Shown here one piece after another: positions 50,082-57,315 of a DNA stretch of 64,000 nucleotides. The position numbers and the translations under genes were made by a program. The notes under the pieces are model-generated. The model was not told the DNA's origin, ran no database searches, and saw nothing but the letters and a program-made list of their open reading frames with translations. Numbering within the stretch: position 1 is the first letter of the stretch; the number at the start of each line of letters is the position of its first letter. Source of the stretch: Kribbella sp. ALI-6-A (GTDB lineage: Bacteria; Actinomycetota; Actinomycetes; Propionibacteriales; Kribbellaceae); NCBI RefSeq assembly GCF_001984195.1, contig NZ_MTQN01000011.1, positions 1,116,001 to 1,180,000 on the forward strand, written 5' to 3'.

Positions 50082-50719
50082 GCGAGCGGGGTGAGTTCGA
50101 CGGTGTCGTCCGCCACGGCCTCCACCAGGTCCGGATCGTGACTGGCGAAGATCACCGACGTGCCCGCCTTCTTCTCCTCCTGCAGACGTTCGGCCAGCCA
50201 CGCGACACCAGCGGTGTCCAGCCGCTGCTCCGGCTCGTCGAGCACGAGCAGCTTGCGCGGGCGGACCAGCGTGGTTGCCAGCGCGAGCCGGCGGCGCTGG
50301 CCGGACGACAGCGAACCGGGGAGCTGATCGGCCGCCGCAAGCAGTCCGACGTCGTCCAGCAGCGTGTCGACGAGGTCCTCCGGCTCCGGGTTGCCGTGCG
50401 CGCGAGCGAGCAGGTCGAGGTGCTCGGCGGCGGTCAGGTCCGGGAAGAAGTCCAGGTCGTCGAGCAGCGCGGCGACGTCCCGGCGTACGGTCTCGGCGCG
50501 TTCGTCGATCGGTACGCCGTCCAGCAGGATCTCGCCGGCGGCGGGTTCGTGCGCGCCGACGATGCAGCGCAGCACGGTCGTTTTGCCCGCGCCGTTCGGG
50601 CCGACCAGCGCGACCGCGCGGCCGGCGGCGAGGCTGAACGTCAGGTCCTCGATCACCGGCCGGTCGGCGTACAGGTGCCGCAGGCCGGTCACCGCCAGCC
50701 GGGCAGCGGCCTTCTTCAT
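50078..50719 (-). CDS. Short ABC transporter ATP-binding protein
   Basis: 213 aa, lacking the C-terminal extension of ABC-2 exporters. Walker A GPNGAGKTTV, signature SLSSGQRRRLALATTLVRP, Walker B LLVLDEPEQRLD and switch His in FASHDPDLVE. In Walker B the residue run EPEQRLD replaces the usual EPtxGLD, as in CcmA-like proteins. ATG 50719 overlaps the methyltransferase stop (ATGA). Energises the DUF6297-type permease next to it. Confidence 0.92.
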   Translation of the reverse strand: MKKAAARLAVTGLRHLYADRPVIEDLTFSLAAGRAVALVGPNGAGKTTVLRCIVGAHEPAAGEILLDGVPIDERAETVRRDVAALLDDLDFFPDLTAAEHLDLLARAHGNPEPEDLVDTLLDDVGLLAAADQLPGSLSSGQRRRLALATTLVRPRKLLVLDEPEQRLDTAGVAWLAERLQEEKKAGTSVIFASHDPDLVEAVADDTVELTPLA

Positions 50720-51357
50720 CGCTTGCGGACCAGCGTGAGCCCGTCGCCGATGCCGAGCATGACCACGTCGACGCGCTCGTCGCGGGCGATGTGCGCGTTG
50801 AACTCCTTGCGATCGACCGGATCCTCGTCGTGCACCCCGACCACCCGGCCGCCGGCCAGCGTGTTGTCGAACAGCAGCAGCCCGTTGGCCCGGATCCGCG
50901 GCACCAGCTGCTCGAAGTACTCGATGTAGCCGGGCTTGTCCGCGTCGACGAAGGCCAGGTCGAACTCGCCGTCGAGCTCCGCGACGGACTGGTGCGCGTC
51001 GCCGATCCGCAGCTCGATCTTGTCCGCGACGCCGGCCCGCTCCCAGTACCGGCGGCCGATCGAGGTCCACTCGTCGCTGACGTCCAGGCAGATCAGCTGC
51101 CCGTCGTCGGGCAGGCCGCGGGCGATCGCCAGCGCGGAGAAGCCGGTGAACGTGCCGATCTCGACCGCGCGCCGGGCCGAGATCAGCCGGGTCAGCGTGG
51201 TCAGCAGCGCGGCCTGGTCGGCGGTGGTCAGCATCACCGCGGCCGAGCCCAGCTTCTGCGTCTCGGCGACCAGCTCGGTCGCGATCTCGTCCAGCGGCAT
51301 CCCGTGCGCCACCATGTAGTCGTGCAGCTGGTCGGTCACCTGGACCTGGTTGCCCAT
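50716..51357 (-). CDS. Class I SAM-dependent O-methyltransferase
   Basis: 213 aa, typical of the COMT/CCoAOMT-like family. VEIGTFTGFSALAIARGL is the SAM motif I, LICLDVSDEWTSIGRRYWE motif II, and FDLAFVDADKPGYIEYFE carries the metal-binding Asp-Ala-Asp with a later DNTL ligand. Small catechol-like or sugar hydroxyls are usual substrates, metal-dependent. ATG 51357 (GNQVQVTDQLHDY). First gene of a coupled operon with an ABC ATPase and permease; it diverges from adoK. Confidence 0.92.
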   Translation of the reverse strand: MGNQVQVTDQLHDYMVAHGMPLDEIATELVAETQKLGSAAVMLTTADQAALLTTLTRLISARRAVEIGTFTGFSALAIARGLPDDGQLICLDVSDEWTSIGRRYWERAGVADKIELRIGDAHQSVAELDGEFDLAFVDADKPGYIEYFEQLVPRIRANGLLLFDNTLAGGRVVGVHDEDPVDRKEFNAHIARDERVDVVMLGIGDGLTLVRKR

Positions 51358-51465
51358 TCGTTTCCCGCCGTTCTCCGTGGTCAGTGCGTCGCCTGTAGTC
51401 TCTACGGGTTGCCCGACCGCTCGACACCGACCCCTAGACACCGACCCCTCGTAGGAGACCCCAGC

Positions 51466-52446
51466 ATGCAGATCGCCGTCGCCGGATCGATCGCGACCGA
51501 CATCCTGATGACGTTCCCCGGCCGCTTCAAGGACCAGTTCCTCGAAGAGCAGATGCACAAGGTGTCGCTGTCGTTCCTGGTCGACGAGCTGGTCGTGCAC
51601 CGCGGCGGCGTCGGCGCGAACATCTGCTACGGGATGGCCCAGCTCGGCCGCCCGTCGCTGCTGGTCGGCTCGGTCGGTGCCGACTTCGCCGAGTACGGCG
51701 CCGCGCTGGCCGAGGCCGGCGTCGACATCTCCCACGTCCGGGTCTGCGAGAACGTGCACACCGCCCGCTTCACCTGTACGACCGACCTGGACGCGAACCA
51801 GATCGCCTCGTTCTACACCGGCGCGATGGCCGAGTCCCGCGAGATCGACCTGGCCGACATCCACGCCAAGACCGGTGGCATCGACCTGGTGCTGATCGGC
51901 GCCGACGACCCGGACGGCATGCTCAAGCACACCCGGCTGGCCAAGGAGAACGGCATCGCCGTCGCGGCCGACCCGTCGCAGCAGCTGGCCCGGATGGACG
52001 GTGAGCAGATCCGCGAGCTGATCGACGGCGCGACGTACCTGTTCAGCAACGAGTACGAGTCCGGCCTGATGGTGCAGAAGACCGGCTGGAGCCACGACGA
52101 GATCCTCAGCCGGGTCGGTGTCCGGGTGACCACGCACGGCGGCGACGGCGTCGTGATCGAGAACGCCGACGGCGTGCTCGCCAAGATCCCCGCCGTACCG
52201 GCTCCTGGCCTGGTCGACCCGACCGGTGGCGGCGACGCCTTCCGCGCCGGATACCTGACCGGCCGCGCTGCCGGTCTCGAGCACGAGGCGGCCGCGCAGA
52301 TCGGCTGCACGCTGGCCACCACGGTGCTGGAGACGGTCGGCACGCAGGAGTACACGCTGGACCGCCCGGCGTTCCTGAAGCGCCTCGCGTCGGCGTACGG
52401 CGAAGAGGCGGCGGCCACGGCTGCCGCCACGCTGAAGCTGGCCTGA
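51466..52446 (+). CDS. adoK: Adenosine kinase, PfkB family
   Basis: 326 aa. IAVAGSIATDILMTFPGRF, HKVSLSFLVDELVVHRGG, VHTARFTCTTDLDANQIASF and the ADPSQQLARM block follow closely what I recall of mycobacterial AdoK. The anion-hole/catalytic motif reads DPTGGGDAFRAGY with the base Asp present. It salvages adenosine to AMP in the cytoplasm. ATG 51466 follows GGAGACCCCAGC. Upstream, GACACCGACCCCT occurs twice (51423-51435, 51437-51449). A terminator lies after the gene. Confidence 0.93.
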   Translation: MQIAVAGSIATDILMTFPGRFKDQFLEEQMHKVSLSFLVDELVVHRGGVGANICYGMAQLGRPSLLVGSVGADFAEYGAALAEAGVDISHVRVCENVHTARFTCTTDLDANQIASFYTGAMAESREIDLADIHAKTGGIDLVLIGADDPDGMLKHTRLAKENGIAVAADPSQQLARMDGEQIRELIDGATYLFSNEYESGLMVQKTGWSHDEILSRVGVRVTTHGGDGVVIENADGVLAKIPAVPAPGLVDPTGGGDAFRAGYLTGRAAGLEHEAAAQIGCTLATTVLETVGTQEYTLDRPAFLKRLASAYGEEAAATAAATLKLA

Positions 52447-52454
52447 TCTTCCCC

Positions 52455-52480
52455 GGGCAGGCGGGCCGCCCCGCCTGCCC
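52455..52480 (+). terminator. Terminator of adoK
   Basis: A perfect 11-bp stem GGGCAGGCGGG (52455-52465) and CCCGCCTGCCC (52470-52480) with a CCGC loop; no clear U tract. Confidence 0.75.
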
Positions 52481-52529
52481 GCTGTGATCTGCCGGATCTG
52501 GAATGAAGTCGGCTGCTCACGGGTTGAGT

Positions 52530-52549
52530 TGAACTGTACGTTCAGTTCA
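52530..52549. promoter_or_regulatory. Candidate TetR operator of the AKR-SDR-TetR operon
   Basis: TGAACTG (52530-52536) and CAGTTCA (52543-52549) form a perfect 7-bp inverted repeat around TACGTT. It lies 17 nt before the aldo-keto reductase start; the third gene of the operon encodes a TetR protein. Confidence 0.6.
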
Positions 52550-52565
52550 CTTGAGGAGATCTGTG

Positions 52566-53429
52566 ATGACAGCACCAGTGGCGGCCGCGTCCGGCGAGTT
52601 CACGATTGGCGGCAACCTGACCGTCCGGCGGCTCGGTTACGGCACGATGCAGCTGACCGGCGAGGGCGTGTGGGGTGACCCGAAGGACCCCGACGAGGCG
52701 GTCCGCGTCCTGCGCCGCGCGATCGAGCTCGGGGTGAACTTCATCGACACCGCCGACGCGTACGGACCGTTCACCGCGGACCTGCTGCTGAACAAGGCCC
52801 TGCACCCGTACGCCGACGACCTGGTGATCGCGACCAAGGCCGGCTTCGCGCGCACCGGTCCGGGTCAGTGGGTGCCGATCGGCCGGCCGGAGTACCTGCG
52901 CCAGCAGGTCGAGCTCAGCCTGCGGCATCTCGGCCTGGAGCGGATCGACCTGCTCCAGCTGCACCGGATCGACGCCAAGGTCCCGGTCGCCGAGCAGCTC
53001 GGCGAACTCGCCGAGCTCCAGCAGGAGGGCAAGATCCGGCACATCGGTCTGTCCGAGGTCAGCGTCGAGCAGATCGAGGAGGCCGGCAAGACGGCCCGGA
53101 TCGTCTCCGTGCAGAACCTCTACAACCTGGCCCAGCGCGACGCCGAGCCGGTGCTCGAGTACGCCGAGCAGAACGGCCTCGGCTTCATCCCGTGGTTCCC
53201 GCTCGCCACCGGCGGCCTGGCCAAGGCCGGCGGCCCGCTCGACCAGATCGCCAAGGAGCACGACGCGTCGCCGTCACAGCTGGCCCTGGCCTGGCTGCTC
53301 AAGCGCTCGCCGAACATGCTGCCGATCCCGGGCACGTCCTCGGTCGCCCACGTGGAGGACAACGTCGCCGCCGCGCAGGTCGAGCTGACCGACGAGGAGT
53401 TCGCGCGCCTCACCGAGGCCGTCGGCTGA
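52566..53429 (+). CDS. Aldo/keto reductase
   Basis: 287 aa NADPH-dependent oxidoreductase of the AKR superfamily. Catalytic tetrad: Asp in FIDTADAYG, Tyr of the same motif, Lys in LVIATKAGF and His in LLQLHRID. C-terminal cofactor loop IPGTSSVAHVEDN. ATG 52566 with GAGGAG 7 nt upstream. A palindrome fitting a TetR operator lies just before it. It shares a unit with an SDR and a TetR regulator, suggesting an inducible response to a carbonyl compound; the substrate is unknown. Confidence 0.94.
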   Translation: MTAPVAAASGEFTIGGNLTVRRLGYGTMQLTGEGVWGDPKDPDEAVRVLRRAIELGVNFIDTADAYGPFTADLLLNKALHPYADDLVIATKAGFARTGPGQWVPIGRPEYLRQQVELSLRHLGLERIDLLQLHRIDAKVPVAEQLGELAELQQEGKIRHIGLSEVSVEQIEEAGKTARIVSVQNLYNLAQRDAEPVLEYAEQNGLGFIPWFPLATGGLAKAGGPLDQIAKEHDASPSQLALAWLLKRSPNMLPIPGTSSVAHVEDNVAAAQVELTDEEFARLTEAVG

Positions 53430-53523
53430 TGGGGCGCACCCAGGGGCTGATGCGCCGAGCCCTCGACCGGCCGGCGCGGCCCGGCCGTGGTCGGCCGGCG
53501 CCCCGCGCAGCCGGTGCCGCCGG

Positions 53524-54342
53524 ATGAGCGTTTTCTTCGTCACCGGCGCGTCCCGCGGGTTCGGCGCCGAGATCGTCCGCGAAGCGCTGCGGCGCGGCCA
53601 CCAGGTGGTCGCGACCGCGCGCCGGCCGGACGAGATCCCGTTCGGCGACGCGCTGAAGGTCGCGCTCGACGTGACCGACGAGGCCCAGGCCCGGACGGCG
53701 GTCGAGCAGGCGATCGCGGCGTACGGGCGGATCGACGTACTGGTCAACAACGCCGGGCGCGGCCTGCTCGGCACGGTCGAGGAAGCCAGTGACGAGGCGG
53801 CGCGGGCGGTCTTCGACACGAACGTGTTCGGCGTGCTCAACGTCCAGCGCGCGGTGCTGCCCGTACTGCGCGCGCAACGGTCCGGGCACGTGATCCAGCT
53901 CAGCTCGGTCGGCGGCTTCACCGGTACGCCGGGATGGGGCGTGTACGCCGCGACGAAGTTCGCCGTTGAGGGGTTCTCGGAGGCGCTCGCGGGCGAGCTG
54001 GCGCCGCTCGGCGTCAAGGTGACGATCGTCGAGCCGGGGTTCTTCCGGACCGACTTCCTGGACGGGTCGAGCCTGCACACCACCGAGACGACGATCGAGG
54101 ACTACGCCCCGACCATCGGCCGGCTCCGGGAGCTCACGGCCGAGCGCAACCATGCCCAGCCGGGTGATCCGGTCAAGGCCGCGGCGGCAATCGTAGACCT
54201 GACCGAACTGCCCGAACCGCCGCTGCGGATCCAGCTCGGCAGCGACTCGGTCGAGCGGATCTCCGCCAAGCTGGACTTCATGCAGGCCGAGTTGGCGAAG
54301 TGGCGGACGGTGTCGACCTCGACGGATCACGACGATGCCTGA
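53524..54342 (+). CDS. Short-chain dehydrogenase/reductase
   Basis: 272 aa classical SDR. Cofactor motif TGASRGFGAEIV, NNAGRGLLG, catalytic Ser in IQLSSVGGF and YAATK with Tyr/Lys. Arg33-Arg34 after the second strand (TARRPDE) favours NADP(H). ATG 53524. A 94-nt spacer separates it from the aldo-keto reductase; its stop overlaps the TetR start by 8 nt. Probably acts on the same carbonyl or alcohol class as the reductase. Confidence 0.93.
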   Translation: MSVFFVTGASRGFGAEIVREALRRGHQVVATARRPDEIPFGDALKVALDVTDEAQARTAVEQAIAAYGRIDVLVNNAGRGLLGTVEEASDEAARAVFDTNVFGVLNVQRAVLPVLRAQRSGHVIQLSSVGGFTGTPGWGVYAATKFAVEGFSEALAGELAPLGVKVTIVEPGFFRTDFLDGSSLHTTETTIEDYAPTIGRLRELTAERNHAQPGDPVKAAAAIVDLTELPEPPLRIQLGSDSVERISAKLDFMQAELAKWRTVSTSTDHDDA

Positions 54343-54910
54343 CAAGGCCACGCATCCGCGCAGCCTGAAGGCACAGGACAAGGTGCTCTGCGCAACGAAG
54401 GAACTGCTCGCCGAAGGTGGGCTGTCGGCAACGACCGTCGACGCGATCGCCGCACGGTCCGGGGTGAGCAAGGCAACGATCTACAAGCACTGGCCGTCCC
54501 GGACCGCGATCGCGGCCGAGGCGTTCGGGCGCGAGATGGCGGCGGCGATTCCCTTGCCGGACACGGGTTCGGTCCGCGGCGACCTGACCGAGCAGGTCCG
54601 GCGGGTGAGCCGGTTCTACGCCGGCGAGCACGGCCGGGTGTTCGCGCAGTTGCTGGCGGCATCGGTCAGCGACCCGCAGGCGGCGCCGTACTTCCGGGAG
54701 TACTTCCTGGACGCTCGACGCGCGGCGCTGGCCGAGCTGTGGCAGCGCGGGGTCGACCGTGGCGAGGTGAGGCCTGGGATCAGCGCGGGCACGGCGACCG
54801 ACATCCTGTTCGGCCCGCTGATCTTCCGGCTGCTCGCCGGCCACGCGCCACTGACCACCGAGGAGGCCGACGCGATCTCGACGGCCGCCCTCGACGGACT
54901 TCTGCGGTAG
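54335..54910 (+). CDS. TetR-family regulator
   Basis: 191 aa. HTH at about residues 15-60 with ATTVDAIAARSGVSKATIYKHW, then an all-helical ligand domain of the TetR_C group with RVFAQLLAASVSDPQ. It is the third gene of the aldo-keto reductase/SDR operon (8-nt overlap with the SDR) and likely binds the palindrome at 52530-52549 in an autoregulatory loop. The ligand is unknown. Confidence 0.92.
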   Translation: MPDKATHPRSLKAQDKVLCATKELLAEGGLSATTVDAIAARSGVSKATIYKHWPSRTAIAAEAFGREMAAAIPLPDTGSVRGDLTEQVRRVSRFYAGEHGRVFAQLLAASVSDPQAAPYFREYFLDARRAALAELWQRGVDRGEVRPGISAGTATDILFGPLIFRLLAGHAPLTTEEADAISTAALDGLLR

Positions 54911-54995
54911 GCCCCTTGAACCGGCGGCAACCGGTTGGCCAACAGTGGGTTCGCCCCGTTGACAGCAGGTCGCGACGGCCGCAGGGTCGAGATTC

Positions 54996-57272
54996 GTGCT
55001 GACAAACTCCGCCCGCCCGTTGGATCCATCCGCTTCGACCTCCGCAGAGCCGGTCTCCGGCTCGCCCAGCCGGCGCCGCTTCCTCGGCCTGACCGGACTC
55101 GGCCTGACCGGACTGGGCCTGACCGGGGCGGGCCTGACCGGGCTCGGCCTCACCGGCGGCGCGCTGACCCCACCCGCCGCCGCCATGCCGACTCCGGAGG
55201 ACGTGGATCGCTTCGACACCACGCCGCTGCGGTTCGCGGTCGTCACCGACACCCACGCGGACGTCGTACTGCCGGACCGGGCCAAGGAGCTGACCCGGCT
55301 GCTCGGCGTCGTCCAGGGGATGCGCCCGGACTTCGTCCTGCACTGCGGTGACATCACCGACTACGGAGCCGACGACGAGTTCGCGCTCTACCGCTCGGCG
55401 GTGCCAGCCGGCCTGTGGGACCGGATGCACCACGTCCCGGGCAACCACGAGTCCCGGTGGAACCCCGACGCGTTCGAGGCCTACCGGCGCTACTTCGGCC
55501 CCGAGTGGTCGTCGTTCGAGCTGCACGGCCTCCGGGTCGTCGGCCTGGCGCCGATGCAGCTCTTCCAGGAGCCTGGACTGTTCGGCGCGGAAGGGCTCGA
55601 CCAGGTGAGCCAGGCGCTGCGCGGCGGCGGATCGCCGACCGCGATGTTCCTGCACTACCCGCTGGGTGCCGACAACTACTTCGTCAACGACACCGAGGAC
55701 TTCCTGGACCGGATCGCCGGGCGCCGGGTCCGGGCCGTGTTCGCCGGCCACGTCCACCGTCAGCAGGTGACGGCGTTCAACGGGCTGACCCAGGTGGCGA
55801 TGCGCAACACGTACGCCCTGCCCAGCTTCTACTGGGTCGAGCGGTCGGTGGACGGGAGCCGCCTCGACGTCAGCGAGATCGCCGTACCCGCCACCGGATC
55901 GCCCACGTCGACGGCCGTCACCACGATCCCGCTGGGCCGGACCGGTCCGGGTGCGGCGCTCGCGCCTCGCCACTCAGCCGTCCACGCGACCCGGGAGACG
56001 ATCGCCGTGTCGGCCGCCTTCACGACGGCTCCCGCCCGCGTGCTCGCACAGGTGTACCCGCAGGGAGTGTTCAGCGGCACCAGCGCCGGCACCTGGGCAC
56101 CGCTCGCCAAAGGCCCGCACGGAACGTGGCAAGGAGAGTTGAGCGCGGCAGGCCTGCCCGCGGGCGAACACCGGGTCCAACTGCGGGCCATAGGCAACGA
56201 CGGCGCCGCGTTCGACCGAACCCTGCGCACCGAGCTCGTCACGAACGGCGCGGCGGTCACCTGGACAGCAGCGCTCCGCGGCGCAATCCAGGGCGCTCTG
56301 CTCCGGACGCCCGACGGGTTCGTCGCGGCGACCACCGCGGGACAGGTGCAGGCCTTTGCGGTGAGGACCCGTTCCTTCAGCCGTCGCTGGCAGCGCACCG
56401 TAGGCGCGGTTCACCGAGCGCCCGCGCTGATGGACCGCACGGTCCTGGTGCCCTCGGCGGATCACCGGCTCTACGCACTGGACGCGTCGAAGGGCTCGAC
56501 CCGCTGGGCGACGGATCTGCACGCGCCGGTGGTCTCCAGCCCGCTGGTGACCACGGTCGACGGTGAGCGCCGGATCCTCGTATCGGCCGGGGGCCGCTTG
56601 TACTGCCTCGACGCCGACGGCCGGGTGCTCTGGTCCGCGGACCAGCACGGCCTGTTCGCGGGCCGGGTCGCCTGCGACGGTGACCGGGTCTTCGCCGGTG
56701 GCGGTGACGGCAACGCGCGCGCCTTCGACGCCCGCACCGGCGCCGAGGTCTGGACCGTCTCGACCACCACCAGGACCACGCCGTACCAGCGGATGATCTA
56801 CGGCGCCTGGAACAACGAGCTACAGATCCTGCCGGACGGGTCCGTCCTGGTCTCCACGGTGTCCACCGCGCTGGCTCTCGACCCGGCGAGCGGTGCGGTC
56901 CGCTGGCAACGGCCTGGCAGCTACATCTACACGCCGGCCGTCGTGACGGCGTACGGGATTCTGCTGTTCGACGAGCGGGGCAACGCGGTGATGGCCGATC
57001 CCGCGACAGGCGGCACGCGGTGGTCCGTGCCGGTGGCTCCCCGTTCCTTCGAGGCGGGGCCGGTGCTCTCCGCCGACGGCGCGACCGCGTGGCACGTAGG
57101 CACCGCCGGGCTGCTCAGCCGGCTCGACCTCGCGTCGGGATCGGCGCAACCGCTGCTGCAGGTGAGCAAGGCCAACACGTTCTCCACTCCGCTACTCGTC
57201 GGCGCACGCTCGCGCCGGACCCTGGTGATCGGCTTCCAGGATGGCGTACTGCGTGGTGTGACCGGGTTGTGA
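54996..57272 (+). CDS. Tat-exported metallophosphoesterase with PQQ-type beta-propeller
   Basis: 758 aa. The Tat motif SRRRFLGL precedes an h-region made of five LGLTG-like repeats. Metallophosphoesterase core (about 75-290): AVVTDTHAD, LHCGDITDYG, VPGNHESRW, LHYPLG and FAGHVHRQQ. After a spacer domain (about 310-410) come PQQ-like propeller blades (about 420-758) with repeated LYALDASKGSTRWA, LYCLDADGRVLWS, ALDPASGAVRWQ. Probably a secreted phosphatase or nuclease attached to a propeller that binds envelope or ligand. GTG 54996. A bidirectional-looking terminator follows. Confidence 0.88.
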   Translation: MLTNSARPLDPSASTSAEPVSGSPSRRRFLGLTGLGLTGLGLTGAGLTGLGLTGGALTPPAAAMPTPEDVDRFDTTPLRFAVVTDTHADVVLPDRAKELTRLLGVVQGMRPDFVLHCGDITDYGADDEFALYRSAVPAGLWDRMHHVPGNHESRWNPDAFEAYRRYFGPEWSSFELHGLRVVGLAPMQLFQEPGLFGAEGLDQVSQALRGGGSPTAMFLHYPLGADNYFVNDTEDFLDRIAGRRVRAVFAGHVHRQQVTAFNGLTQVAMRNTYALPSFYWVERSVDGSRLDVSEIAVPATGSPTSTAVTTIPLGRTGPGAALAPRHSAVHATRETIAVSAAFTTAPARVLAQVYPQGVFSGTSAGTWAPLAKGPHGTWQGELSAAGLPAGEHRVQLRAIGNDGAAFDRTLRTELVTNGAAVTWTAALRGAIQGALLRTPDGFVAATTAGQVQAFAVRTRSFSRRWQRTVGAVHRAPALMDRTVLVPSADHRLYALDASKGSTRWATDLHAPVVSSPLVTTVDGERRILVSAGGRLYCLDADGRVLWSADQHGLFAGRVACDGDRVFAGGGDGNARAFDARTGAEVWTVSTTTRTTPYQRMIYGAWNNELQILPDGSVLVSTVSTALALDPASGAVRWQRPGSYIYTPAVVTAYGILLFDERGNAVMADPATGGTRWSVPVAPRSFEAGPVLSADGATAWHVGTAGLLSRLDLASGSAQPLLQVSKANTFSTPLLVGARSRRTLVIGFQDGVLRGVTGL
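55083..55157 (+). repeat. 15-bp tandem repeats in the Tat signal sequence
   Basis: Five units of CTCGGCCTGACCGGA-type sequence in frame at 55083-55157, encoding LGLTG LGLTG LGLTG AGLTG LGLTG. Copy-number change would lengthen or shorten the hydrophobic core by 5 residues without a frameshift. Confidence 0.9.
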
Positions 57273-57277
57273 GTCGC

Positions 57278-57307
57278 GGGAGGCCGGCGGGGTCTCGCCG
57301 GCCTCCC
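57278..57307. terminator. Bidirectional terminator-like hairpin
   Basis: GGGAGGCCGGCG (57278-57289) and CGCCGGCCTCCC (57296-57307), a perfect 12-bp stem with a 6-nt loop, between the convergent metallophosphoesterase and pnkp genes. Confidence 0.75.
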
Positions 57308-57315
57308 CTGCCGGC

